DNA of 64,000 bases from Thiobacillus sp. (GTDB lineage: Bacteria > Pseudomonadota > Gammaproteobacteria > Burkholderiales > Thiobacillaceae). Location of the stretch: contig JACKLQ010000004.1 in the NCBI GenBank assembly GCA_024235835.1, positions 1 through 64,000 of the forward strand, in the 5' to 3' direction. Made by a program: the position numbers and the translations under genes. Under the pieces are notes generated by a model, which was not told where the DNA came from, ran no database searches, and saw nothing but the letters and a program-made list of their open reading frames with translations. Of this stretch, positions 8,640 to 16,789 are shown in pieces (positions within the stretch are counted from its first letter, which is position 1; every line of letters starts with the position of its first letter).

Positions 8640-9347
8640 ATGCATACCCCCCCCACCCGCCGCGTGGCAGCCATCCGCCACCTGGCCTTCGAGGACCTGG
8701 GCCTGTTCGGCGACGTCTTTGCCGCCGCGGGCTGGCAGGTCACCTACCATGAAGCCGGCCTGGAGGACCTGGCCGCCCCCCTCGGCGACGCCGATCTGGC
8801 GGTGGTGCTGGGCGGCCCCATCGGCGTCTACGAAGCCGACCGCTACCCGTTCCTCAACGACGAACTCGCCGCCCTGAAAGCACGTCTGTCGGCGGGCCGG
8901 CCCACCCTGGGCATCTGCCTCGGCGCCCAGCTCATGGCCGCCGCCCTGGGGGCGCGGGTGTACCCCGGCGGACGCAAGGAACTGGGCTGGGGCGAGGTGA
9001 AGCTGACCGAGGCCGGCCGCGCGTCGCCCCTGGCCCACCTGGCCGGACAGCCGGTGCTGCACTGGCACGGCGACACCTTCGACCTGCCGGCTGATGCCAC
9101 CCTGCTGGCCAGCACGGAGCTCTACCCGAACCAGGCCTTTTCCCTGGGCCACCACGCCCTGGCCCTGCAATTCCACGCCGAGGTGGACAGCCGGCGCATC
9201 GAACAGTGGCTCATCGGCCACACGGGGGAGCTATCCGCCGCCGGCATCGACATTCCCGGCCTGAGGGCGCGCAGCCAGGAGATGGGGCCGGATTTGCGCG
9301 CGGCGGGCAAGGCCCTGCTCTCCGACTGGCTGGAGCGGCAGGGGTGA
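8640..9347 (+). CDS. Class I glutamine amidotransferase
   Basis: 235 residues from the ATG that follows AGGGAGAACCCAT. An upstream in-frame start was rejected because its extra sequence is encoded by the REP-like repeat. The catalytic triad of class I (triad) amidotransferases is present: Cys93 in GICLGAQLMA, and His179 and Glu181 in LQFHAEVD; VVLGGPIGVYE is the conserved Rossmann-like loop. There is no fused synthase domain, so it resembles the GuaA-like stand-alone group that hydrolyses glutamine or gamma-glutamyl compounds. It sits between the radical SAM gene and the EgtB-like gene on the same strand, so a gamma-glutamyl-removing step in the same pathway is possible. Confidence 0.85.
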   Translation: MHTPPTRRVAAIRHLAFEDLGLFGDVFAAAGWQVTYHEAGLEDLAAPLGDADLAVVLGGPIGVYEADRYPFLNDELAALKARLSAGRPTLGICLGAQLMAAALGARVYPGGRKELGWGEVKLTEAGRASPLAHLAGQPVLHWHGDTFDLPADATLLASTELYPNQAFSLGHHALALQFHAEVDSRRIEQWLIGHTGELSAAGIDIPGLRARSQEMGPDLRAAGKALLSDWLERQG

Positions 9348-9435
9348 TGCGCCGGGCCACGCACGTCGGGTAGGCTGCGCAAGGCCCGCCAAACCAGGAC
9401 AATTGCTGGCAACCCCGCAATACCAGACATTCTCC

Positions 9436-10785
9436 ATGCGCACCCCCCGGAACATCCAGCAGGCCGTGGAATCGGCCTTTTCCCGCCAGGTGGCCCTCAT
9501 TGACAGCCTCGACGAAGGGCAACAGGCCATGCCCTACCACCCGGGCATCAATCCGCCCCTGTGGGAAGGGGGCCACGCGGCCTTCTTCTACGAAACCTTC
9601 CTGCTGCGCCCCTGGCTGGGGCGGCCGCCCCTCATGCCCGGCCTGGACCCGGTGTGGGATTCCTTCGACATCGACCACGAGGACCGCTGGGCCCCCGGCG
9701 TGGTGCCGGAACGGGCGGCCACCCTGGCCTACATAGACCGGGTACGGGACCTGGTGCTGGAGTGCCTGGACAGGCGCCCCCTGACGCCCCGGGACCGCTA
9801 TCTGTACCGCTATGCCGTCGCCCACCAGCACATGCATATCGAGTCCATGACCTGGGCGCGCCAGACCCTGGGCTACCCGCCGCCCCCTTTCATGGACGCG
9901 CAGACGCCATCCGCCGCCGAGCCCCCGGGTGAGGGGAATCAGGGGGACGTGGACATCCCCGCCGGCCGCTACGCCATGGGCATGGCCATCACCGGCCCGG
10001 CAAACGGCCAGGCGGACGAGGACTTTGCCTTCGACGCGGAGAAACCCGGTTTTTCCATGGACCTGCCCGCATTCCGCATCGCCCGCACACTGGTGAGCAA
10101 CGGCCAGTTCCTGGCATTCGTGGAGGCCGGCGGCTACGGCACCCCGGAATGGTGGAGCTGGGGCGGGCGCAAGTGGCTGCGGGCCCTGGCGCCGAAGGAT
10201 CCGGACCCCACCCGGCCCGGTACCTCCGGACCGCCCGCCTGTCCCATCTACTGGCGCAAGGCCGACGGCGCCTGGCTGGAGCGGCACTTCGACCGCTGGC
10301 TGCCCCTGGACACCGACGCACCGGTCATGCACGTGAGCTACTGGGAGGCGGAAGCCTACTGCGCCTGGGCGGGCCGGCGCCTGCCCACGGAATTCGAATG
10401 GGAAGCCGCTGCCACGGGGCGACGAGCGGACGATCCCCGGCGGCGCTATCCGTGGGGGGACGCCATGGAAAGCTCGCGGGTGGACATGGACGCCGCCCGC
10501 CTCACCCGGCCCCCGGTCACCGCCCTGGCGGCGGGCGACAGCCCCTTCGGCTGCCGCCAAATGCTGGGTACGGCCTGGGAATGGACCGCCAGCCCGTTCC
10601 TGCCCTACGCCGGCTTCACCCACGACATGTACCCCTACATGTCCACCCTGCAGTTCGGCACCCACAAGACCACCCGGGGCGGCGCCTTTGCCACGTCGTC
10701 GGGCCTCATCCGCGCCAGCTACCGCCAGGCCTACCTGCCCCAGCGACGGGACGTGTTCGTGGGCTTCCGCACATGCGCCCGTTGA
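9436..10785 (+). CDS. EgtB/SenA-like DinB + FGE-sulfatase domain protein
   Basis: 449 residues from MRTPRNIQQA (an alternative start lies 11 codons upstream). The N-terminal DinB_2 domain holds the three iron ligands of the EgtB family at the expected spacing: His47 (EGGHAAFF) and His130/His134 (AHQHMHIES). The C-terminal domain (about 160-449) is a formylglycine-generating-enzyme-like fold, with ISYWEAEAYC-type and LPTEFEWEAAA motifs and an R-GGAFATSS...VGFR ending. The family makes C-S (or C-Se) bonds to histidine-betaine: EgtB, OvoA and SenA. Lack of senB/senC or egtD neighbours leaves the substrate open. The FGE catalytic cysteine pair is absent, as in EgtB. Confidence 0.8.
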   Translation: MRTPRNIQQAVESAFSRQVALIDSLDEGQQAMPYHPGINPPLWEGGHAAFFYETFLLRPWLGRPPLMPGLDPVWDSFDIDHEDRWAPGVVPERAATLAYIDRVRDLVLECLDRRPLTPRDRYLYRYAVAHQHMHIESMTWARQTLGYPPPPFMDAQTPSAAEPPGEGNQGDVDIPAGRYAMGMAITGPANGQADEDFAFDAEKPGFSMDLPAFRIARTLVSNGQFLAFVEAGGYGTPEWWSWGGRKWLRALAPKDPDPTRPGTSGPPACPIYWRKADGAWLERHFDRWLPLDTDAPVMHVSYWEAEAYCAWAGRRLPTEFEWEAAATGRRADDPRRRYPWGDAMESSRVDMDAARLTRPPVTALAAGDSPFGCRQMLGTAWEWTASPFLPYAGFTHDMYPYMSTLQFGTHKTTRGGAFATSSGLIRASYRQAYLPQRRDVFVGFRTCAR

Positions 10786-10806
10786 TACCTGGCCTGAAGG
10801 TAATCC

Positions 10807-12912
10807 TCACCCGCCCAGGAGCATCAGGCCCATGGCCGCCAGCAGGGCCACCCCGCCTACGGCCAGGAGGATGGTCAGGGTCTTCACCTTGCCCTTGAGC
10901 TGATCCACCTCGGTCTGCATGCGTTCCTGGGACAGGGCTGCAGCCTGGGTCGCGCCTGGCTCAGTCACCGCCGGGACACTGCCCACGGTCTCGGCCACTA
11001 ATTGACGCAACCGGGTCTCGCTCACGCGCTCCCGCAATTCCCCCATCTCGCTCTCCATGGCCTTGAGCGACGCGCTGCCCAGGCCGGCAGCCGCATCCAG
11101 GCCGGGATAGGACGGCTGCAGGACCGCACCGATCACTTCCCGCATCTGGGCAAAGCGCTGCTCCAGCGCCCGCTGGGCACTGGCGTCCAACCCGCCCTGG
11201 TCCAGGGCCTGCAACCTTTCCTCCAGGGCCAGGATGCGGGCCATGCCGTCGTCCCAGGCCTCCATCCGGGTCCGTTCAGTATCCAGGTCGGCCGCCAATT
11301 GGGCCTGTTGCGCGTCCAGGCGGGCCAGGATGCGCTCGCCCTCCTCCGCGATGCGCCCCCCCATTGCCTCGCCCTGGGCCGCCATTTCCTCCCGCAGGGC
11401 GGCATGGGCCTGCTCATAAGCTTCAAGACGCGCCTGCTGGCCATCGAACACGCCCTTCAGGGCCTGATGCTGCTCCTGCAGCGGCGCCACGAGGGCGTCG
11501 AGGGCAGCAGCATCCGGGGGCGCGGGCTGCTGCTCTTCCCACTTGGCCAGCAGCACATTGCGCATGGCGTCCAGCCTGGTGTCGATGCGTTCATCCAGGG
11601 CAGCCAGGATGGTTTCCGCGCGCTCCTCCTGGTCCGCCTCGGACTGGGCGCTCTCCATGGCTTCAAGCCGCTGCGCCATGTCCGCGAAGCGTTGCTCCAG
11701 AGCCGAATTGGCATCCCCCATGGCTTCCTGGAACCTGGATGACTGTTCATCCATCTGGCCGAGGAAATCGTTGCGCATATCCGCCAGCCTGGCGTTCATG
11801 CGTTCGTCCACGGCCGCCAGGATCGCATCCGCATCCAGACCGGGCACGGCCTCCGTGGGCTCGATGGCGCCCAGGGCCTCTTGCAGCACGCTGGACGAAC
11901 GCTCCTCCACATGTGTGAACAGGGTATTCCGCAGTTCCTCCAGCCTGGGCGACAAGCGATCTTCCATGGCTGCCAGCATGGCTTCCCCGTCCAGTGCGGG
12001 GGGGGGCTCGACACCCTCCAGCGTCACCAGGCGTTGCTCGGCCTCGGCCAGGCGATGCTCCAGTCCCGCCTCGTCGGACTGGACGCCTTCTCCGAGCTGT
12101 TGCACCTCTGCCGACAGCGCATCCAGCCGGGCAGCAAAACGCTGCTCCAATGTCTTGCCCAGGGCGTCCATGTCGGGTTGGGGCTGGCCGGCCTCCGCTT
12201 CCAGCGGCGCCAGCCTTTGTTCCAGGGCCTGCAGGCGCCGGCCCAGATCTTCGGCCGCCACCGCGCCCTTGCGAAGTTCGTCCATCCCTGCCGTGGCCTG
12301 GTCCAGTTGCAGGCGCCAGCCCTCGCTCCAGTCCTGCTGCGTCTTGCGTTCGTCGGCGAAGGCCACCTCCATCTGCTTGCCCAGGTCTGCCAGCAGGTCG
12401 TGGTGCAGATGGTCCATGGCCTCGCCCAGCATGCGTTCAACCAAGGCATGCACCGCCGCCTGGTCCAGGGCGGGGGCCCTGGGCTTCTCCGCTGCCTGGG
12501 GTGCGGCCTTGGTGGTGGGGACCGCTGGCGCAGGGGCAGCCGCCAGGTGAGGCAGGTCCCGCAGGAGGGCTTCCAGCACCCCGGGGGCCGGCGGCTTGCT
12601 GATGGCGTTGAGGGCACCGATGGAGCGAGCCTGCTGCACGAAGTCCTCGTCGTCATTGCCGCTGATGATGATGATGGGAATGTCCCGGGTGGCGGGAGCG
12701 GCCTTGATCCGCTGGGTCGTCTCGAAGCCGTCCATGTCCGGCATCATGTGGTCCATGAAGATCATGTCGGGCCGTTGACGGTCCAGGTAGTCCAGGGCCT
12801 CCTGCCCGGATTCCACCAGGTCGACCTTGAAGCCGATGGCCTCCAGCTTCTTCATCATGGTCAGACGGCCCACCTTGGAGTCATCCACCACCAGCGCACG
12901 TTGGTCGTTCAT
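10807..12912 (-). CDS. Receiver domain + long coiled coil + C-terminal membrane anchor
   Basis: 701 residues, with ribosome binding site GGGGAGA eight bases before the chosen ATG. Residues 1-120 form a receiver domain with Asp10-Asp11, phosphoacceptor Asp54 (IFMDHMMPDMDG) and Lys106. A proline/alanine linker (about 122-150) leads to about 500 residues rich in Ala, Glu, Gln, Leu and Arg, predicted coiled coil. Three internal repeats are readable at about 307-347, 359-399 and 429-466, each with the pattern D-x-x-x-L-A-A-x-[ED]-[DE]-R followed by R-L-x-x-[ML]-R-N. The last segment, about 679-699, is a transmembrane helix. No output enzyme or DNA-binding domain is present. It is monocistronic here and no histidine kinase is adjacent. 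Function unknown; it may tether phosphorylation-dependent scaffolding at the membrane. Confidence 0.75.
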   Translation of the reverse strand: MNDQRALVVDDSKVGRLTMMKKLEAIGFKVDLVESGQEALDYLDRQRPDMIFMDHMMPDMDGFETTQRIKAAPATRDIPIIIISGNDDEDFVQQARSIGALNAISKPPAPGVLEALLRDLPHLAAAPAPAVPTTKAAPQAAEKPRAPALDQAAVHALVERMLGEAMDHLHHDLLADLGKQMEVAFADERKTQQDWSEGWRLQLDQATAGMDELRKGAVAAEDLGRRLQALEQRLAPLEAEAGQPQPDMDALGKTLEQRFAARLDALSAEVQQLGEGVQSDEAGLEHRLAEAEQRLVTLEGVEPPPALDGEAMLAAMEDRLSPRLEELRNTLFTHVEERSSSVLQEALGAIEPTEAVPGLDADAILAAVDERMNARLADMRNDFLGQMDEQSSRFQEAMGDANSALEQRFADMAQRLEAMESAQSEADQEERAETILAALDERIDTRLDAMRNVLLAKWEEQQPAPPDAAALDALVAPLQEQHQALKGVFDGQQARLEAYEQAHAALREEMAAQGEAMGGRIAEEGERILARLDAQQAQLAADLDTERTRMEAWDDGMARILALEERLQALDQGGLDASAQRALEQRFAQMREVIGAVLQPSYPGLDAAAGLGSASLKAMESEMGELRERVSETRLRQLVAETVGSVPAVTEPGATQAAALSQERMQTEVDQLKGKVKTLTILLAVGGVALLAAMGLMLLGG

Positions 12913-13048
12913 TGCCGACGTCTCCCCGGGGATTTGGAACCATGAAGTTACCACCAAAATGCGCTCCGGGCTCCAATCACGACCCATGCCATGGCTGGCA
13001 TCGCGGCCAATCGGGATAGGGGCGGTCAGGTTACCTGACCGGGCCCCT

Positions 13049-13088
13049 CCCACAGCACCCGGCATGCGGGTCCGCACCGGGCGGTTCG
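13049..13088 (-). ncRNA. Group II intron domain V
   Basis: On the - strand the sequence has paired arms around a GGACCCGCATG-type internal region, and sits 11 bases after the reverse transcriptase stop. Position, size and arm pairing match domain V, the catalytic hairpin of group II introns. Domain VI follows directly at 13011-13048, with a GGTCAGG/CCTGACC stem. Confidence 0.7.
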
Positions 13089-13099
13089 AGAAGTTGAGG

Positions 13100-14493
13100 T
13101 CATGAGAGTCGAGGTACGCCGAGTTTGTCGAAGTAGGCAATGGTCAGCACCCGTTTGATGTCGCCATCGCTGTTTCTCCACCAGCAGTGGGAATTGCCCG
13201 CTACACGCCTTGCTACCTGTCCGGCTGCGCCCAGGTTGATCAGTTCCCGGTAGATCGTGCTACCCCGCCTCCAGTGCTTGAGTTGGATCGCCCTGAGCCG
13301 GTGCCGAAGCCATTCGTCCAGCGTCCGCCAGACTTTCGGTGTTTGCGCCAGCCCAAAGTAGGCTTTCCATCCCAACAGGTAAGGTTTGAGCTTGTCGATG
13401 ACCTCGGCCATGCTGCGTCCGCCCGAGCGCCGGGTCAGTTGCCTGACCCTTTGCTTGAACGTCGCCATCGGCTTGTCGGCCACCCTGCGCTTGATCCCTT
13501 CCTTGGCAAACCAGAAGCTGTAGCCCAGGAACTTCCTTCCCGTCACGCTCGCCACCGCGCTCTTGGCCTCATTGACCTTGAGCCGCAGCTTGGCGTAACA
13601 CCGCCGCAGTAGCGCCATCACCCGCTCGCCTGCCTTCCGGCTGCGTACATAGACGTTGCAGTCGTCGGCATAGCGCGCAAAGCAATGGCCGTACTTCTCC
13701 AATACCTTATCCACGTCATCCAGCAGCACGTTCGCCAGCAGCGGGCTCAGCGGCCCGCCTTGGGGCGTGCCCTGGTACCGATCCAGCACCACGCCATCGC
13801 TCATGATGCCGCTGGGCAGGTACGCCCGAATCAGCCGGATCACTCCGGCGTCGTCAATGCGTTTCCCCAAACGGTCAATAAGGATGTCGTGATTGACGCG
13901 ATCAAAGAATTTCTCAAGATCGACATCGACCACATTCCTCCGCCGGATTGGACGTAGCCCTGCGCCGCAAGCATCGCGTCGTGTGCCCGCCGTCCCGGCC
14001 GGAAGCCGTAGCTGTGTTCGCTGAAGGTGGGGTCCAGTATCGGTTGCAGCACTTGCAGCAGGGCTTGCTGGATCAGCCGATCCGTGGCCGTCGGGATGCC
14101 GAGCTCACGCTCGCCGCCGTCCGGTTTCGGAATCGTTACCCGTCGTACCGGTCTGGGCCGGTACGTCCCCCGCAGCAATTGTTCCCTTATCTCCGGCCAC
14201 GCCGTGACGAGGTGGCGTCCGGTCTGCTCGATGTCCAGACCATCCACCCCCGCCGCCCCTTTGTTGGCTTTGACTCGTTTCCACGCTTGCCGCAGGTTGT
14301 CTCTCGTCAGGGCCGCAGCGAGCAGCCCTGACCCTGTGCTCTCGGTGTCCCGTCGCGGGTTGGCCGCTTCGTCGCTGACAGGATCGCGTCCGGCTTCACC
14401 GTGCGCTCCCCCCGCCCGCTCCGCTTGCGCGGACTTCTGACGCCTGGCGTTCAACATCGACATGGCCTCGAACACTTCTCCTCGTTCGGCCAT
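13100..14493 (-). pseudogene. Group II intron reverse transcriptase/maturase, frameshifted
   Basis: Two overlapping frames encode the two halves. The N-terminal half (14493 to about 13945) has RT motifs DGLDIEQTG, PKPDGGERELGIPTATDRLIQQAL and FSEHSYGFRPGRRAHDA. The C-terminal half (about 13940 to 13100) has VDVDLEKFFDRVNHD, the TPQGGPLSPLLAN motif, the active-site FARYADDC and a maturase/thumb region ending near the intron's domain V. The switch lies at about 13945: one missing G in the QSGRR-VVDVDLEKF junction restores the frame. It could be a real mutation or a sequencing error. No endonuclease domain is obvious after the maturase part, consistent with IIC-type proteins. Confidence 0.85.
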
Positions 14494-14845
14494 TCGCTCC
14501 TTGACTGGCAGCTACTACGGCCTCTGCTGACTTCTCGCTCCGCCTTCCGGCGTCGCCCTTTCAGGCGTAAGGCGAGATCTCCCCGGGTAAGAACGCACTC
14601 CTTCAATGCACAACCGCCGGATTTACGCCGCCTCGCCTTGATCACGAGAGCTTCTCGGTTTCATGCCCGTTCGCCCTGCTCGGCAACGCCTTCTATCCGG
14701 TTCTTGTCCATCGGTTCGCAGCTTCGCTCCACGCTTCCTCCCCACACTCGGTCGCCCTCATGCAGCTGCGCTTCGCTTCGTTCGCTGTGATCAACTTACG
14801 GTGGGACTTGCACCCACAAGAGTGCGCCCGTGCCGGGCGCGCATG

Positions 14846-14870
14846 AAAAAGGGGCCCCGCAGGGCCCCTG
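14846..14870 (-). terminator. Rho-independent terminator of soxB
   Basis: On the - strand, stem GGGGCCC, loop TGCG, stem GGGCCCC, then five T. It begins about 20 bases after the soxB stop. The group II intron 5' end starts about four bases beyond the T-run. Confidence 0.85.
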
Positions 14871-14890
14871 GCATCGGTCGGGCGGGTGGC

Positions 14891-16612
14891 TTACAGCACC
14901 ATGCCCGGGTTGTTGCCCATGCCCAACACCTTGGGCTGGTTGAGGTTGACGGGCTTGATGACCTTCTGGTCCCGCAGGTACTCGGCCACCACGTCCCAGA
15001 TGGGAGCGCCCTGGACGCCCTCGCCCACGGGGGCCCAACCGGCCACCTTGTAGGACTTGGCGGGGTCCACGGGCTTGCCCTTCATCATCATGTTGGTGAT
15101 GCGCTTGCCAATGGTCTTGTTGGGGTCGATGGTGTACTGGATGCCGCCCACGCGCACCATGTCGCCACCCTGCTGGTAGTAGGGGTCGGCGTTGAACAGG
15201 TTGTCGCACACGTCTTCCATGATGGTGTGGATCTGCTCTCCCTTCATGGTGTTGAGGGTGGTGGCCGGATAGGTGATGGCCACCTGGTCCATCAGCCGCT
15301 CCATGGTGATGACGTCGCCGGACAACAGGCTGGTGCCCCAGCGGAATCCCGGGGAGAAGGCGGCATCGGCACCTTTCACCTTCATCAGCGCGTCGCAGAT
15401 GAGCTGGTCGTAGGTGCCGTTGAAGTTGCCCCGGCGATAGAGCACGCCCTCGGTGACGGCCAGCTTCTCGTTCAGCTTGGCCTCGAAGGGGGTGCGGATC
15501 TTCTTGATGAGGGCTTCCATGCCGGGATCGGCGGGCAGCAGGTTGGAGAACACGGGCAGCAAACGATACTTCCAGCCCTTGACCTTGCCGCCCTTGACGT
15601 CGAAGTCCATGACGCCCAGGAACTTGCCGTTGGAGCCGGCGTTGGTGACCAGGGTCATGCCGCCGGCGTTCTTCACTTCCACGGGCTTGGGCACGCCGTC
15701 ATGGGTGTGGCCGCCGAAGATGACGTCGATGCCGGTGACGCGGCTGGCCATCTTGATGTCCACGTCCATGCCATTGTGGGACAGCACAGCCACCACCTGG
15801 GCGCCCTTGGCGCGGGCCTCGTCCACCCACTTCTGCATGCCATCGTCGCGGATGCCGAAGGACCAGTCGGGCACCATCCAGCGGGGGTTGGCGATAGGGG
15901 TGTAGGGGAAGGCCTGGCCGATGATGGCCACCTGCACGCCGTTGATGTTCTTCATGGTGTAGGGCTTGAACACCTGGTCGCCGAAGTCGTTGGTGACCAC
16001 GTTCTGGGCAACGAAATCCACGCCGGCCTTCTTGAAGTCGCCATTGACGATCTCCATGACGCGCTCGGCGCCATAGGTCATTTCCCAGTGGGGGGTCATG
16101 ACGTTGACGCCCAGAGCTATGCAGGCGTCCACCATGTCCTGGGCATTGGTCCACAGGGCGGTGGCGGAACCCTGCCAGGTGTCGCCGCCGTCCAGCAGCA
16201 GGGAGCCGGGACGCTGAGAGCGCACGCGATCCACCAGGGTCTTAAGATGGGCGAAGCCTCCCACCTTGCCGTAGGTGCGGGAGGCCGCCTCGAAGTCCAG
16301 GTAGGTGAAGGCGTGGGCGTCGATGGTGCCGTTCTTGATATTGAAATGCTTGAGCAGATGGTCGCCCACCAGATGGGGCACCTTGCCCACGGCATCTCCC
16401 ACGCCCAGGTTCACGTTGGGTTCGCGGAAGTACACCGGCATCAACTGGGCATGGCAGTCGGTGATGTGCATCAGGGAGCAGTTGCCGAAGGCAGGCACGT
16501 CGTAGTAGCCGGCGGGGGCGTTGCCGGCCAGGGCGGATTTGCTATCCAGGGCAAAGCCGGTGGCGGCGGCAGCGGCCAGCACTTGCATAAATTCGCGACG
16601 GGTCATGGACAT
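14891..16612 (-). CDS. soxB: Thiosulfohydrolase SoxB
   Basis: 573 residues from MSMTRREF, chosen because GAGGAGA sits ten bases upstream; this matches the usual SoxB length. A twin-arginine signal (TRREFMQVLAAAAATGFAL) exports it folded to the periplasm. It is a binuclear metallophosphoesterase-fold enzyme: the metal-binding motifs DCHAQ (near 45), DGGDTWQG, VLSHNGMD and GGHTHDG are all visible, as is the C-terminal 5'-nucleotidase-like domain (YDQLICDAL to LRDQKVI). SoxB hydrolyses the SoxYZ-bound cysteine S-thiosulfonate to release sulfate. It is separated from soxA by about 177 bases with a bidirectional terminator, so it may be transcribed from its own promoter as well as from the sox operon. 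Confidence 0.97.
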   Translation of the reverse strand: MSMTRREFMQVLAAAAATGFALDSKSALAGNAPAGYYDVPAFGNCSLMHITDCHAQLMPVYFREPNVNLGVGDAVGKVPHLVGDHLLKHFNIKNGTIDAHAFTYLDFEAASRTYGKVGGFAHLKTLVDRVRSQRPGSLLLDGGDTWQGSATALWTNAQDMVDACIALGVNVMTPHWEMTYGAERVMEIVNGDFKKAGVDFVAQNVVTNDFGDQVFKPYTMKNINGVQVAIIGQAFPYTPIANPRWMVPDWSFGIRDDGMQKWVDEARAKGAQVVAVLSHNGMDVDIKMASRVTGIDVIFGGHTHDGVPKPVEVKNAGGMTLVTNAGSNGKFLGVMDFDVKGGKVKGWKYRLLPVFSNLLPADPGMEALIKKIRTPFEAKLNEKLAVTEGVLYRRGNFNGTYDQLICDALMKVKGADAAFSPGFRWGTSLLSGDVITMERLMDQVAITYPATTLNTMKGEQIHTIMEDVCDNLFNADPYYQQGGDMVRVGGIQYTIDPNKTIGKRITNMMMKGKPVDPAKSYKVAGWAPVGEGVQGAPIWDVVAEYLRDQKVIKPVNLNQPKVLGMGNNPGMVL

Positions 16613-16742
16613 GCTTGTGTTCTCCTCAAAGAAGCTTGTTCGGCGTGGTGCGGCATTGTCCCCAGCCCCCACGGCTCAGTAAATGGTAACGATGGGCCAG
16701 TACAGGTGGTTCAAAACACTTGTCCGGACTGACCCTGGAAGT

Positions 16743-16770
16743 AAAAATCCGGGCAGAAGCCCGGATTTTT
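16743..16770. terminator. Bidirectional terminator between soxA and soxB
   Basis: Perfect stem AATCCGGGC/GCCCGGATT, with AAAA before it and TTTTT after, so a T-run follows the hairpin on both strands. It lies 20 bases beyond the soxA stop and upstream of soxB, and would partly insulate soxB from the soxXYZA transcript. Confidence 0.8.
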
Positions 16771-16789
16771 CAAGAACCTCGTAACCGTC

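Larger units (their letters stand above)
13010..14842 (-). mobile_element. Group II intron (probably IIC-like), degenerate
   Basis: About 1.83 kb. Reading the - strand, the 5' end is GCGCGCCCGGCACGGGCGCAC followed by a GTGGGTGCAAGTCCCACC stem, close to the usual GTGCG start of bacterial group II introns (here GCGCG). A reverse transcriptase frame fills the centre. Domain V (13049-13088) and a domain VI-like hairpin (13011-13048) ending in CCTATCCCGAT close the 3' end. The 5' end lies a few bases past the T-run of the soxB terminator, the site preference described for IIC introns. The reverse transcriptase is frameshifted, so it is probably not self-mobile. The exact boundaries are estimated. 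Confidence 0.78.

Noticed and set aside
9436..10785. Calling the EgtB-like protein selenoneine synthase SenA
   Set aside because: The iron ligands fit EgtB, OvoA and SenA alike; no senB or senC lies nearby.
13100..14493. Retron or diversity-generating reverse transcriptase
   Set aside because: Domain V, a group II 5' end and the maturase region all identify a group II intron.
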